This document shows positions 44,992 through 53,555 of a stretch of 64,000 nucleotides of DNA, in pieces (positions within the stretch are counted from its first letter, which is position 1; each line of letters opens with the position of its first letter). Source of the stretch: CAVZTA01 sp963778025. GTDB lineage: Bacteria; Chloroflexota; Limnocylindria; Limnocylindrales; CSP1-4. A program made the translations under genes and the position numbers. Below the pieces are notes generated by a model, which saw nothing but the letters and a program-made list of their open reading frames with translations, was not told the DNA's origin and ran no database searches. The stretch is taken from NCBI GenBank assembly GCA_963778025.1, contig CAVZTA010000015.1:35170-99169 (forward strand), given 5' to 3'.

Positions 44992-46161
44992 ATGCCCGCA
45001 GCCCCCACCCGGACCCGCCCGACCTCCGCGACGCTCTACTTCGGGCCCTGGTACCGGAAGTCGCCGTTCTTCGAGAAGACGCTCGACGCGGGCTGCAGCG
45101 CCTACGACATCTACAACCACATGTACCTGCCGGGCTACTACGCGGACCCGGTGGAGGAGTACTGGGCGCTCCTGAACGGCGTCACCGTGTGGGACGTGAG
45201 CGTCGAGCGGATCGTCGAGATCACCGGCAGGGACGCGCGCGCGTTCACCAACAGCCTGACCTGCCGCGACCTCACGAAATGCGCCGTCGGGCAGGGGAAG
45301 TACGTCCTCATCACCGCCGAGGACGGCGGCATCGTCAACGACCCGGTGCTGCTGCGGGTCGAGGCGGACCGCTGGTGGCTCGCCCTCGCCGATAGCGACG
45401 CGGGCCTCTGGGCGCGCGGCGTCGCCGTCCACTCCGGCCTCGATGTCACCGTGCGCGAGCCCGAGGTCTACCCCATCCAGGTGCAGGGCCCGAAGTCGAA
45501 GGACGTGCTGCGCACGCTGTTCGGCGATGCGATCGACGGCATCCGCTACTACTGGACGCTGACGACGGAGCTCGATGGGATCCCGGTCGTCATCAGTCGC
45601 ACCGGCTGGACCGGCGAGGTGGGCTACGAGATCTACCTGCGCGACCCGTCCCGCGGCGGCGACCTCTGGGATCGCGTCATGGAGGCCGGCAAGCCACATG
45701 ACATCCGGCCGATCGCCCCGTGCGAGGCACGCCGGATCGAGGCCGGCATCTTCAACTACGGCTCCGACATCACCATCCGGAACAACCCGTTCGAGGTCAT
45801 GGGCCTGGAGCGCCTGGTCGAGCCGCAGGATGCCGACTACATCGGCAAGGCGGCGCTCGAGCGCATCCGCCAGCAAGGCGTCTCGCAGAAGCTGGTCGGC
45901 ATCAAGAGCCCGGGCGACGCGCTCCCCTTCGAGCTCGCCGAGACGCGTCCCGCGCTCCATCGCGGCGAGGCGGTCGGCACCGTGACGGACCTCATCTGGA
46001 GCCCGCGGCTCGAGGCCAACATCGGCTACGTCTGGCTGCCGATCGAGCTCGCGACCCCCGGCACGGAGCTCGAGATCGTCGCTCCCGATGGCTCGCTGTG
46101 GCCGGCGACCAGCGCGGCGATCCCGTTCCTGGACGCCAAGAAGGACATCCCGAAGGGCTGA
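44992..46161 (+). CDS. GcvT-fold demethylase-like protein (DmdA/aminomethyltransferase family)
   Basis: 389 residues from ATG 44992, GGAG upstream. The order of motifs (YDIYNHMYLPGYY, GVTVWDVSVERIVEITGRDA, SLTCRDLTKCAVGQGKYVLI, GGIVNDPVLLRV, VQGPKSKDVLRTLFG, ISRTGWTGEVGYEIYLRD, ARRIEAGIFNYGSDIT, NPFEVMGLERLV) closely follows DMSP demethylase DmdA and related tetrahydrofolate-dependent demethylases. It would move a methyl group from a substrate to tetrahydrofolate. First gene of a four-gene run with a Rieske oxygenase 3 bases downstream. DMSP specificity is not established. Confidence 0.82.
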   Translation: MPAAPTRTRPTSATLYFGPWYRKSPFFEKTLDAGCSAYDIYNHMYLPGYYADPVEEYWALLNGVTVWDVSVERIVEITGRDARAFTNSLTCRDLTKCAVGQGKYVLITAEDGGIVNDPVLLRVEADRWWLALADSDAGLWARGVAVHSGLDVTVREPEVYPIQVQGPKSKDVLRTLFGDAIDGIRYYWTLTTELDGIPVVISRTGWTGEVGYEIYLRDPSRGGDLWDRVMEAGKPHDIRPIAPCEARRIEAGIFNYGSDITIRNNPFEVMGLERLVEPQDADYIGKAALERIRQQGVSQKLVGIKSPGDALPFELAETRPALHRGEAVGTVTDLIWSPRLEANIGYVWLPIELATPGTELEIVAPDGSLWPATSAAIPFLDAKKDIPKG

Positions 46162-46164
46162 CCC

Positions 46165-47589
46165 ATGCTGAGCACCCGTCTCGATCCCACCTGGACCGTC
46201 GCCGCCGCCGAGGACCAGCTCGCCGATGCCTGCAGCTACGTGCTCGCGGACGTCGGCGACGACCAGGCGATCGTCATCCGAGGTCGGGACGGGGAGCTCC
46301 GCGCGTTCCACAACGTCTGCCGTCACCGCGGCTCGCGCATCCTCGAGGAGCCGTGCGGGACGGCCGTGCGGCTCCAGTGTCCGTACCACGCCTGGGTCTA
46401 CGACCAGGCGGGGCAGCTCATCCGTGCCAAGCACACCGAGACGCTCGAGGACTTCGCGTTCGAGACGACCGGCCTGACGCCGATGGACGTCGCGGTGGTC
46501 GACGGCGTCGTCCACGTCCGGCCGACGCCCGCGACGCCGACCGCCGTCCCGCAGGGCCTGCTGACCGACGCCGAGCTGGCCGGGGTGCGCAAGCCGTATC
46601 GCGCGGCCTCGCTCCTGCCGGGCCGGGCGTATCACGACCAGGCGGTGCACGACTTCGAGCGCGAGCAGTGGTTCCGGCGCGACTGGGTGTGCGTGGGTCG
46701 GGTCGAGGACGCGGGACCTGGCGTGGCGCCCTTCGAGACCCAGCTCGACGGCGAGCGGATCGTGCTCTCGCGCGATGCCGACGGCACGCTCAGCGCGCAG
46801 CGCGCCGCCTCACCGGGCGCGCCGGTGCGCATCGCCAGCTGGCAGGGCTTCGTGTTCGTGTCCTTCGCCGCGGACCCGCCCGCTCTCGATGGCTGGCTCG
46901 GCGACCTCGTGGAGCATGTCGAGCGGTTCGACTTCGGCTCGCTCCGGCGCGGTCACCGGGTGGTCTACGACGTCCAGGCGAACTGGAAGCTGATCGTCGA
47001 GAACTACTCCGAGTGCTACCACTGCCCGGGCATCCACCCGCAGCTCAACCGGCTCACGCCGTACGACGTCGGCGCCGACTACGAGACGCTGGGAGCGTGG
47101 CAGGGCGGCTGGATGGAGCTGCGCGAGGGCTTCGAGACGATGGCCCTCGAGGACGCGCACCGGGTCGGCCCGCCGATGTGCGGCATCACGCCGGTCGATG
47201 AACGGCGCATCGATTACCTCGTGATCTGGCCGCAGCTGCTGCTCTCGGTGCATCCGGACTACCTCCTCGTCCATCGCCTGGAGCCGCTGGGTCCGGAGCG
47301 GACGCGGATCGTCTGTGACTGGCTGTTCGAGCCCGGGACGATGGCCGCGGACGACTTCGACCCGAAACCCGCCGTCGACTTCTGGGACCTCACGAACCGC
47401 CAGGACTGGCACGTCTGCGAGCTGCAGCAGCTGGGCACCGCGTCGCCCGCGTTCCGGGCGGGCCGGTTCGCGGAGAACGAGCCGTCCGTCCACGCCTTCG
47501 ACCTGATGTGCGCCGAGCGGTACGCCGGGGAGCCCTTCTCGAACAGCCGCACGGTCCGCGACCGCTACGACGTCCCGCCCGAGGACTGA
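46165..47589 (+). CDS. Rieske non-heme iron oxygenase with displaced N-terminal Rieske domain
   Basis: 474 residues. Residues 1-115 are a full Rieske ferredoxin domain: HNVCRHRGSRILEE and LQCPYHAWVYDQAG (CxH...CxxH). Residues about 150-215 begin a second oxygenase-type N-terminus (EREQWFRRDWVCVG, GERIVLSRDADGTLSA) that runs straight into PVRIASWQGFVFVSFA; its own cluster loops are missing. The catalytic domain has NWKLIVENYSECYHCPGIHP (two His) and FWDLTNRQDW (Asp ligand). The catalytic part resembles GbcA/choline-type mono-oxygenases. Three bases after the DmdA-like gene, so probably one pathway, e.g. oxidative demethylation. Confidence 0.82.
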   Translation: MLSTRLDPTWTVAAAEDQLADACSYVLADVGDDQAIVIRGRDGELRAFHNVCRHRGSRILEEPCGTAVRLQCPYHAWVYDQAGQLIRAKHTETLEDFAFETTGLTPMDVAVVDGVVHVRPTPATPTAVPQGLLTDAELAGVRKPYRAASLLPGRAYHDQAVHDFEREQWFRRDWVCVGRVEDAGPGVAPFETQLDGERIVLSRDADGTLSAQRAASPGAPVRIASWQGFVFVSFAADPPALDGWLGDLVEHVERFDFGSLRRGHRVVYDVQANWKLIVENYSECYHCPGIHPQLNRLTPYDVGADYETLGAWQGGWMELREGFETMALEDAHRVGPPMCGITPVDERRIDYLVIWPQLLLSVHPDYLLVHRLEPLGPERTRIVCDWLFEPGTMAADDFDPKPAVDFWDLTNRQDWHVCELQQLGTASPAFRAGRFAENEPSVHAFDLMCAERYAGEPFSNSRTVRDRYDVPPED

Positions 47590-47667
47590 CCCCCTTCCCG
47601 GGCGGTGTAGGGTCGGTCGAGGCCTGTACGCCGCAGGCCCGAGCTCGATGGGCGACGGAGGGCGACC

Positions 47668-49077
47668 ATGGATGCGACCGACGTGCGCGCCGCTGACCGG
47701 GGCATGACCGGACCGGAGCACCTGGCGACGTACCCGATGCTCGATGCGATGACCTATCGCCGGGCCAGGCGGTTCGCGTACGGCGACCACTTGCAGGGCG
47801 GGGCGTTCTCGTACCAGAGCGACAGACCGCCGTTCCCGTTGAGCCTGGATGAGGAGGCGGTCCTCGCCTTCGCGGGCGCGGGCGTGACCGGCCGGCTGAC
47901 GGGGGAATTGCCGTACCAGCCGTCGGCTGGTCCCGAGACCGGCGGCGGGCAGGTGATGATGAGCCTGGTCGGCCGGACGTTCCCGAGCGCCGACGGGGTC
48001 GCCACCGCAACGCTCTTCCTGACGCGCGACGACGGCACGTTCTACGTCCGCCGGCCGCAGGACGTGCCGAAGGACGAATACGACGCGCTGGTCGAGCTCG
48101 GGCGGCAGCGCCGGTTCACCGAGCTGTACGAGCGGATGCGGGTCCGACTCAGCGACCACCGGACGGAGATCCCGCGGCAGCTCCCGTTCACCCCACCGTT
48201 CAACAAGTGGTCGACGAATCGGCCCGGCTCGACGTACTTCGTGCCGGTCAGTGAGGTCACCGGCCTCTACCTGACGGTCCTCTTCGCGGCCGTCGGTGAG
48301 GAGTTCGCGTACTACTTCCACGACGACAAGGACCCACTGCTTCGGCCCGCCGGGCTGGAGCGGTTCGCGAAGTCGAAGGGCGGCCACCTCCTCGATGACG
48401 TGCGCGAGGGGCGCGTGGGCACCATCGACGAGCTCGAGACCTACATCCTCGAGCTGTGCGGCGTCGAGCAGGGGCTGATGATCCAGAACCTGCTGCTCGC
48501 GTCGGAAGCGCTCGGCCTGGGGAGCTTCACGCATTACGCCGCGCACCGGTTCGCGTGGACGCGCGCCTTCGGGTTCCAGATGCGCAAACGGACATTCGCG
48601 CAGGTGCTCCACAAGGGGTTCCTGGGCACGCTGTTGATGCGGCTGCTGCGCAAGAACATCGTCATCCCGCAGGCCGTCGGGCTGAGCCACGATGGCCTGC
48701 CGGTGTTCAAGCCCTATGCGCCGCCGTACTACCGGAACATGGAGGAGGCGGTCCGCGCGTTCGTCGCCGACAAGTTCACGCCCGGGACGGGCATCTTCCG
48801 GGACGCCGGTCCCAGCGCGTGGCGCGATCCTGCCCTCATCCAGTCCGCGATCCCCGAGTACTCCGAGGCGAACATCCAGGCCGTCATCGCGTACTGCGAG
48901 TACGTCATGAAGCACTACGGCCAGTTCCCTGCGAACTACGGGCCACTGCGGACGCTCATGGCCGTGCAGGCACACCACCTGGACCTGTCGTTCTACGACC
49001 ACTTCTATCGCGAGGGGGCGTACACCGAGAACCACGTCCAGCACGACGCTCGTTGGCATCCCGACGCGGGGGCGTGA
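47668..49077 (+). CDS. Nitroreductase-superfamily-like protein, unknown function
   Basis: 469 residues from ATG 47668 (GGAGGG upstream). An N-terminal part LSLDEEAVLAFAGAGVTGRL, MMSLVGRTFPSADGVATATL, FLTRDDGTFYVRRP and a middle ELCGVEQGLMIQNLLLASEA, LGLGSFTHYA recall flavin-dependent nitroreductase-like folds; FMN ligands are not obvious. The C-terminal 120 residues (VFKPYAPPYYRNMEEAVRAF, YVMKHYGQFPANYGPLRTLM) are not recognised. Overlaps the next gene by GTGA and shares the operon with the oxygenase. Confidence 0.6.
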   Translation: MDATDVRAADRGMTGPEHLATYPMLDAMTYRRARRFAYGDHLQGGAFSYQSDRPPFPLSLDEEAVLAFAGAGVTGRLTGELPYQPSAGPETGGGQVMMSLVGRTFPSADGVATATLFLTRDDGTFYVRRPQDVPKDEYDALVELGRQRRFTELYERMRVRLSDHRTEIPRQLPFTPPFNKWSTNRPGSTYFVPVSEVTGLYLTVLFAAVGEEFAYYFHDDKDPLLRPAGLERFAKSKGGHLLDDVREGRVGTIDELETYILELCGVEQGLMIQNLLLASEALGLGSFTHYAAHRFAWTRAFGFQMRKRTFAQVLHKGFLGTLLMRLLRKNIVIPQAVGLSHDGLPVFKPYAPPYYRNMEEAVRAFVADKFTPGTGIFRDAGPSAWRDPALIQSAIPEYSEANIQAVIAYCEYVMKHYGQFPANYGPLRTLMAVQAHHLDLSFYDHFYREGAYTENHVQHDARWHPDAGA

Positions 49078-49964
49078 CCATCGAGCCCGCGCGCCCTGGC
49101 TGGGTGCCCGGCGATCTCTACCCCTTCCAGGATCGTTGGGCGGATATCGACGGGAACCTCGTCCACTACATCGACGAAGGCAGCGGCCCGCCACTGCTGC
49201 TGCTCAACGGCAATCCCAGCTGGTCGTTCGGCTGGCGCGACGTCGTGCTCGGCCTGCGCCACCGATTCCGCTGCATCGCGCCCGACTACCCGGGATTCGG
49301 TCTGTCGCGGGCGTCCGATGCGTACGACTTCCGGCCTCGGTCGCATTCGGCCGTCGTCGAGGCGCTGGTCGATCGGCTCGGGGTCACCGAGCTGACCGTG
49401 TTCGGCTACGCCTGGGGCGGCCCCATCGGCCTTGGCCTCGCCGGGCGCCGCCCCGAGCTCATCCGTGCCCTGGTCATCGGGAACACCTGGGCGTGGCCCG
49501 ACGATCGCCTCCGCGCGCGGCTGTTCTCGGCGTTGATGGGCGGGCCACTCAGCCCGCTCCTCGTCGAGCGAGCCAACCTCATGGTCCGGCTCTACCTGCC
49601 GCGCATGCTCAAGCGCGGACCGCTCACCGCCGCCGAGCGGCAAGCCTACGAGGGGCCCTGGCCGCGCGGACGGCGACGTCCCATGACCATCCTGCCGCGC
49701 GAGATCGTGACCGGTCGCGCCTACCTGCGCGAGGTCGAGGCATCGCTGCCGCCGCTGACATCGAAGCCGGCGCTCATCGTCTGGCCGGACTCCGACCCGG
49801 GCTTCGGCGACGACGAGCTCGCCCGCTGGCAGACGCTCTTCCCGGCCGCCTGGACCGTGAGACTTCGCCGCGTGGGCCAGTTCATCGACGAGGATGCGCC
49901 GGACGATGTCGTCGGGGCGATCGCCGCATGGTGGGACGGGACGCCGGGCCTCGAAGGCGCCTAG
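49074..49964 (+). CDS. Haloalkane-dehalogenase-like alpha/beta hydrolase lacking catalytic nucleophile
   Basis: 296 residues, GTG overlapping the previous stop. The fold is clear: VHYIDEGSGPPLLLLNGNPS, FRCIAPDYPGFGLS, nucleophile elbow VFGYAWGGPIGLGLA, LIVWPDSDPGFGDDE and GQFIDEDAPDDVV. In dehalogenases the elbow has Asp (DWGG) and the last motif has His (GHF). Here the nucleophile is Ala and the His is Gln, while the acid Asp remains. Likely a non-catalytic binding protein or one with changed chemistry. Last gene of the DmdA-Rieske operon. Confidence 0.8.
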   Translation: MTIEPARPGWVPGDLYPFQDRWADIDGNLVHYIDEGSGPPLLLLNGNPSWSFGWRDVVLGLRHRFRCIAPDYPGFGLSRASDAYDFRPRSHSAVVEALVDRLGVTELTVFGYAWGGPIGLGLAGRRPELIRALVIGNTWAWPDDRLRARLFSALMGGPLSPLLVERANLMVRLYLPRMLKRGPLTAAERQAYEGPWPRGRRRPMTILPREIVTGRAYLREVEASLPPLTSKPALIVWPDSDPGFGDDELARWQTLFPAAWTVRLRRVGQFIDEDAPDDVVGAIAAWWDGTPGLEGA

Positions 49965-50788
49965 GTCGCGGACGCAGCCTCAGCTCGACGCGGCCGCCGA
50001 CGTTCCTGGAAGACATGGAAACCCGCCATGAGGACGGTCAGGACGAGGATCACGCCGACATAGGCCGGCGTGGCGACGCCGGTCAGCCCGTCCCGGAACA
50101 GGACGATGGTCGCGAGCAACGCGACGCCGTTGACCAGGAACAGGCGGGTGGGCGTGCGGATCTCGTCCCAGTCGGTCGCGAAGGCCATGGTCCCGCACCA
50201 GAACGACCAGCCGAGCGCCCACGCCGCCGCGATCCGAGCGTCGAGTGGGTTGAGCCCCCATGGCCACCGTTCCGAGGCGAACTCGGGATTGATGACGAGC
50301 AGCAGACCGACCATCAGGAACAGTCCGGTGATGGACACCAGGAACGCCTTGAACCACGGGTGGATGGGACCGCCGATCGGCGGGGCCTCCGCACGCAGGA
50401 TGCCCCGCGGGATGAGGTAGACCATCACGACGGGCTCGAAGATGTAGAAGATCACCCAGATGTGCGCGGTCGGTGGCATGAACTGCGACCAGGTGAACTC
50501 GTCGGCGTGCCAGAAGGTCGCCAGCAGCAGGGTGCCGGTGAACGCGAGGTTGCCCCAGACGATCCAGCGCAGCCGGATCCAGTTCGACTCGGTCGCGGCG
50601 TTCAGGAAGAACAGCGTCCGGAAGATGTAGCCGGCGGCGATGAACGCCTGCGCGTAGCGCGGCTGGACGTCCCACGCGAAATAGTCCGGGACGTACTGCG
50701 GGAACGCGAGCATCCACACCGCGAACCACCCCGCCGCGGCGGCTCCCACGAGACCCCACGCGACTTGGGAACGAGGCGGCCAGGTCAT
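49961..50788 (-). CDS. Seven-helix integral membrane protein
   Basis: 275 residues. ATG 50788 follows GGGGAGGTGTCG; the open frame reaches further up but with no ribosome site. About seven helices with Trp-rich loops (FPQYVPDYFAWDVQPRYAQ, FWHADEFTWSQFMPPTAH, FEPVVMVYLIPRGIL). No motif recognised. Its 3' end overlaps the hydrolase gene by 4 bases. Function unknown. Confidence 0.75.
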   Translation of the reverse strand: MTWPPRSQVAWGLVGAAAAGWFAVWMLAFPQYVPDYFAWDVQPRYAQAFIAAGYIFRTLFFLNAATESNWIRLRWIVWGNLAFTGTLLLATFWHADEFTWSQFMPPTAHIWVIFYIFEPVVMVYLIPRGILRAEAPPIGGPIHPWFKAFLVSITGLFLMVGLLLVINPEFASERWPWGLNPLDARIAAAWALGWSFWCGTMAFATDWDEIRTPTRLFLVNGVALLATIVLFRDGLTGVATPAYVGVILVLTVLMAGFHVFQERRRPRRAEAASAT

Positions 50789-50937
50789 CGACACCTCCCC
50801 GTCTCGGCGTCGGCCGAACGGTCGATCTGCGCCATGAGCCTCGCTCACTATCGCAGAGCGTGTCGACCGCGCCACCGGTCGGACGACGGCTCGGCGACTG
50901 GCACCTTCGGACGATACGACGCCACCGACCGCGGCCG

Positions 50938-50943
50938 TAGCAT
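50938..50943 (+). promoter_or_regulatory. -10 box (TAGCAT), leaderless promoter
   Basis: TAGCAT, 7 bases, GTG 50951. Confidence 0.5.
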
Positions 50944-50950
50944 CCGCGCG

Positions 50951-51810
50951 GTGATCGAGACCGCACGCATCGACCCGCCGCCGCACGAGGTCCGACTGCG
51001 GATCCGCATGCAGCGGAAGCGCCTCTACCGACGTGGGACGTGGACGGGGATCGCGGTCATCGTCGGGCCGGCCGCGGGCTTCGCGATCGGGACCGCCGCC
51101 GGGCTGCTGACCCGTGCCCCGACCATCGCATCCATCCTCGCGCTCGTCATCGCAGCGTCGGTGTTCGGTCGGTCATGGCTCTGGCTTCGCGACCCGGTCC
51201 GCCGGGCGGGTTGGGAGGTCGCCGCCGACCACGCACGCCGTGAGTACGATGACTGGAAGCGCGCGTACGGGGCACCGCCGCCGTACGGCCTGACCCGTCA
51301 GCGGCGCTGGCTCGAGGAGCATCCGTTCGCGCCGGGCAGCGCCGGGGTCCTGCTGATGATGGGCCTCCTCCACGACGCGGACGCCGCCGCGGCACGGATC
51401 GAGATCCACGACGAGGGCGACTGGTTCGACGTCGCGAACCTGTGGGCGACGCGGCAGTGGGCGGCCGGTCACCCGGTCGACGATGGACCGGCTCCGCGCC
51501 GCGTGGGCGTTGCTGCAGGACCCGCGGACGCGGCGCGACAAGCGCGAATGCGTGGCGGCGATCGAGTCGCTCGTCGAGGGCGAGGCGGGCGCCGATGCGT
51601 GGGCCGTGTTCGCGCGGGCGCGTCCCGAGCTCGGCGCCATCGCGCCGGCCGCGCGGGTCACGACGATGATCCGCAACGGCGCGCTGCTCGCGTTCGCCGG
51701 CGCGGCCTGGCCGGCGTCGCTCGTCGCGCTGGCTCACCTGACGGTCAGCACCGCCCGTCGGAGCCGACATGCGCGGTGGCCGTCCGGCGACGGCGCGGCG
51801 TCGGTAGCCC
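50951..51810 (+). CDS. Two-helix membrane protein, hypothetical (frameshifted, end uncertain)
   Basis: Begins MIETARIDPPPHEVRLRIRM, two membrane helices (TGIAVIVGPAAGFAIGTAAG; TIASILALVIAASVF), then a cytoplasmic part (WEVAADHARREYDDWKRAYG, GSAGVLLMMGLLHDADAAAA). The frame shifts near 51480 and continues with DRLRAAWALLQDPRTRRDKR and AAIESLVEGEAG. A plausible end is near 51810, just before the convergent potC stop; the open frame runs past it. Function unknown. Confidence 0.5.
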
Positions 51811-51812
51811 GG

Positions 51813-52643
51813 TCAGCCGGCCGGCCGCACCCTCCGGCTCCGCGACCGCCAGGTCGCGTCCCGCGCGGAACGCCGCCCAGGCGCCACGCGATGAGGATCG
51901 CGATCGGCCGTGATCGCGACGATGATCGTCGAGATCGCGTTGATCTCGGGGGTGACGCCGAACTTGATGCGGCCGTAGATGTACAGCGGCAGCGTCGACG
52001 TCCCGACGCCCGCGTTGAACGTCGTGACCACGTAGTCGTCGAACGACAGCGCGAACGACAGCATCGCGCCGGCTGCGACCGCGGGCGCGATCAGCGGCAA
52101 GGTCACGAACCGGAACGCGCCCCACGCCGACGCGCCCAGGTCGCGCGCGGCCTCCTCCAGGTGCACGTTCATGCCCGCCGCCCGGGCACGGACCGTGATC
52201 GCCACGTACGACACGCAGAACGTGATGTGCGCGATCGACAGCTGGACGAACCCCCCGCGCGAGTCGAACAGCTGCAGGAAGAACAGCAGCAGCGAGAGGC
52301 CCATGACGATCTCGGGCGTCATCATCGGCAGCAGGAGGAGCGTCTCGGTCGGGGCGCGACCAGCGGAACCGCATCCGGGCCAGCCCGAGACCCGAGCAGC
52401 GTGCCGATGATCGTCGAGATCGACGACCGCGACGAGGGCGATCCGGAGCGTCACGAACAGCGCCTCGAGGACCTGGTCGTTGCCGAACAGCGACGGGTAC
52501 CAGTCGAGCGTGAAGCCCTTCCACACGATCGATCGCTTCGAATCGTTGAAGCTGAAGATGATCAGGATGACGATCGGCGCGAACAGGAACGCGTAGACCA
52601 GCACGGCGAACGCGCGCAGGAGCGGGTTCCGTTCGCGCGTCAT
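51813..52643 (-). CDS. potC: Polyamine-type ABC transporter permease PotC (frameshifted)
   Basis: Inner-membrane permease. ATG 52643, 13 bases after potB. N-terminus PLLRAFAVLVYAFLFAPIVI and DWYPSLFGNDQVLEALFVTL are typical of PotC. The EAA loop that contacts the ATPase reads EAARDLGASAWGAFRFVTLP. Frame breaks near 52430 and 52380, and near 51900 so the last residues are unreliable. Cargo: spermidine/putrescine or a related cation, by family. Confidence 0.8.
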   Translation of the reverse strand: MTRERNPLLRAFAVLVYAFLFAPIVILIIFSFNDSKRSIVWKGFTLDWYPSLFGNDQVLEALFVTLRIALVAVVDLDDHRHAARVSGWPGCGSAGRAPTETLLLLPMMTPEIVMGLSLLLFFLQLFDSRGGFVQLSIAHITFCVSYVAITVRARAAGMNVHLEEAARDLGASAWGAFRFVTLPLIAPAVAAGAMLSFALSFDDYVVTTFNAGVGTSTLPLYIYGRIKFGVTPEINAISTIIVAITADRDPHRVAPGRRSARDATWRSRSRRVRPAG

Positions 52644-52656
52644 CGGGCCACCGGCC

Positions 52657-53513
52657 TCATCCCGCGATCACCTCGCGCCGCAGCGTGCGCAGCGCGGCCA
52701 GCGTCCCGATGAGCGTCACGAGCATCAGCACGAAGCCGAGCGCGGCGCCGTACGGCCAGTCGCGGCCCTCCAGGAACAGCTCCTGCACGACCTTGGCGAT
52801 CGTCGTCGTCTCGGGGCCGCCCAGGATGTCCGGCGTCACGAAGTCGCCGATGGCCGGGATGAACGTGAGCAGCGCGGCCGCGATCACGCCCGGCATCGTC
52901 AGCGGCAGCGTCACGTGGACGGAAGGCGGAGCGGCCGCTCGCGTACAGGTCCCGTGCGGCGGCCACGAGGTTCACGTCCAGCCGGTCGATCGACACGTAC
53001 AGCGGCAGGATCGCGAACGGCAGGAACCCGTACGTCATGCCCAGGATCACCGACAGGTCGGTGTTGAGCAGGATGATCGGCTCGGTGGTCAGGCCGAGCG
53101 CCGCAGGATCTGGTTGATGACCCCGTTGTCGCCGGAGGACGATCATCCAGGCGTAGGTGCGGATGAGGTAGCTCGTCCAGAACGGCAGCATCACCAGGAC
53201 GAGCAGCAGGATCTTGCGCCGGCCGCCGTAGCGCGAGATCCAGTAGGCGACGGGATAGCCGATGACGAGGCACAGGATCGTCGTGATCGACGCGTATCGC
53301 AGCGAGTTCAGGGTCGTGGGCAGGAAGACCGGTGTCGAACGCCCGCGCGTAGTTGTCGAGGTCGAGCGATCGAGACGACCCGGCCGAGCGGGTCGCGCTC
53401 GCCCGAGGCTGACGAGGAAGATGAAGCGCCAGCGGGACGACGTAGAACAGGACCAGCCAGGCGATGCCCGGGCCGAGCAGGCGAGCGCCTCCGGGCGGGT
53501 ACGCCGTCGCCAT
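52657..53513 (-). CDS. potB: Polyamine-type ABC transporter permease PotB (several frameshifts)
   Basis: Starts ATG 53513 (ARLLGPGIAWLVLFYVVPLA). Interpretable segments in order: MMLPFWTSYLIRTYAWMIVL, EPIILLNTDLSVILGMTYGF, LPLYVSIDRLDVNLVAAARD (EAA region), TLPLTMPGVIAAALLTFIPA, IGDFVTPDILGGPETTTIAK. Breaks near 53400, 53330, 53200, 53120 and 52915. Order and length match PotB, so indel errors are the simplest explanation. Confidence 0.75.
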
Positions 53514-53555
53514 GCCTGCTCCGCGGTCGCCGCGGGACCTCCGCCGCGCCGGCGG

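Noticed and set aside
43903..49194. Long antisense open frames opposite the DmdA-like, Rieske and nitroreductase-like genes
   Set aside because: No domain-like pattern, and composition mirrors GC-rich shadow frames; the plus-strand genes have motifs and ribosome sites.
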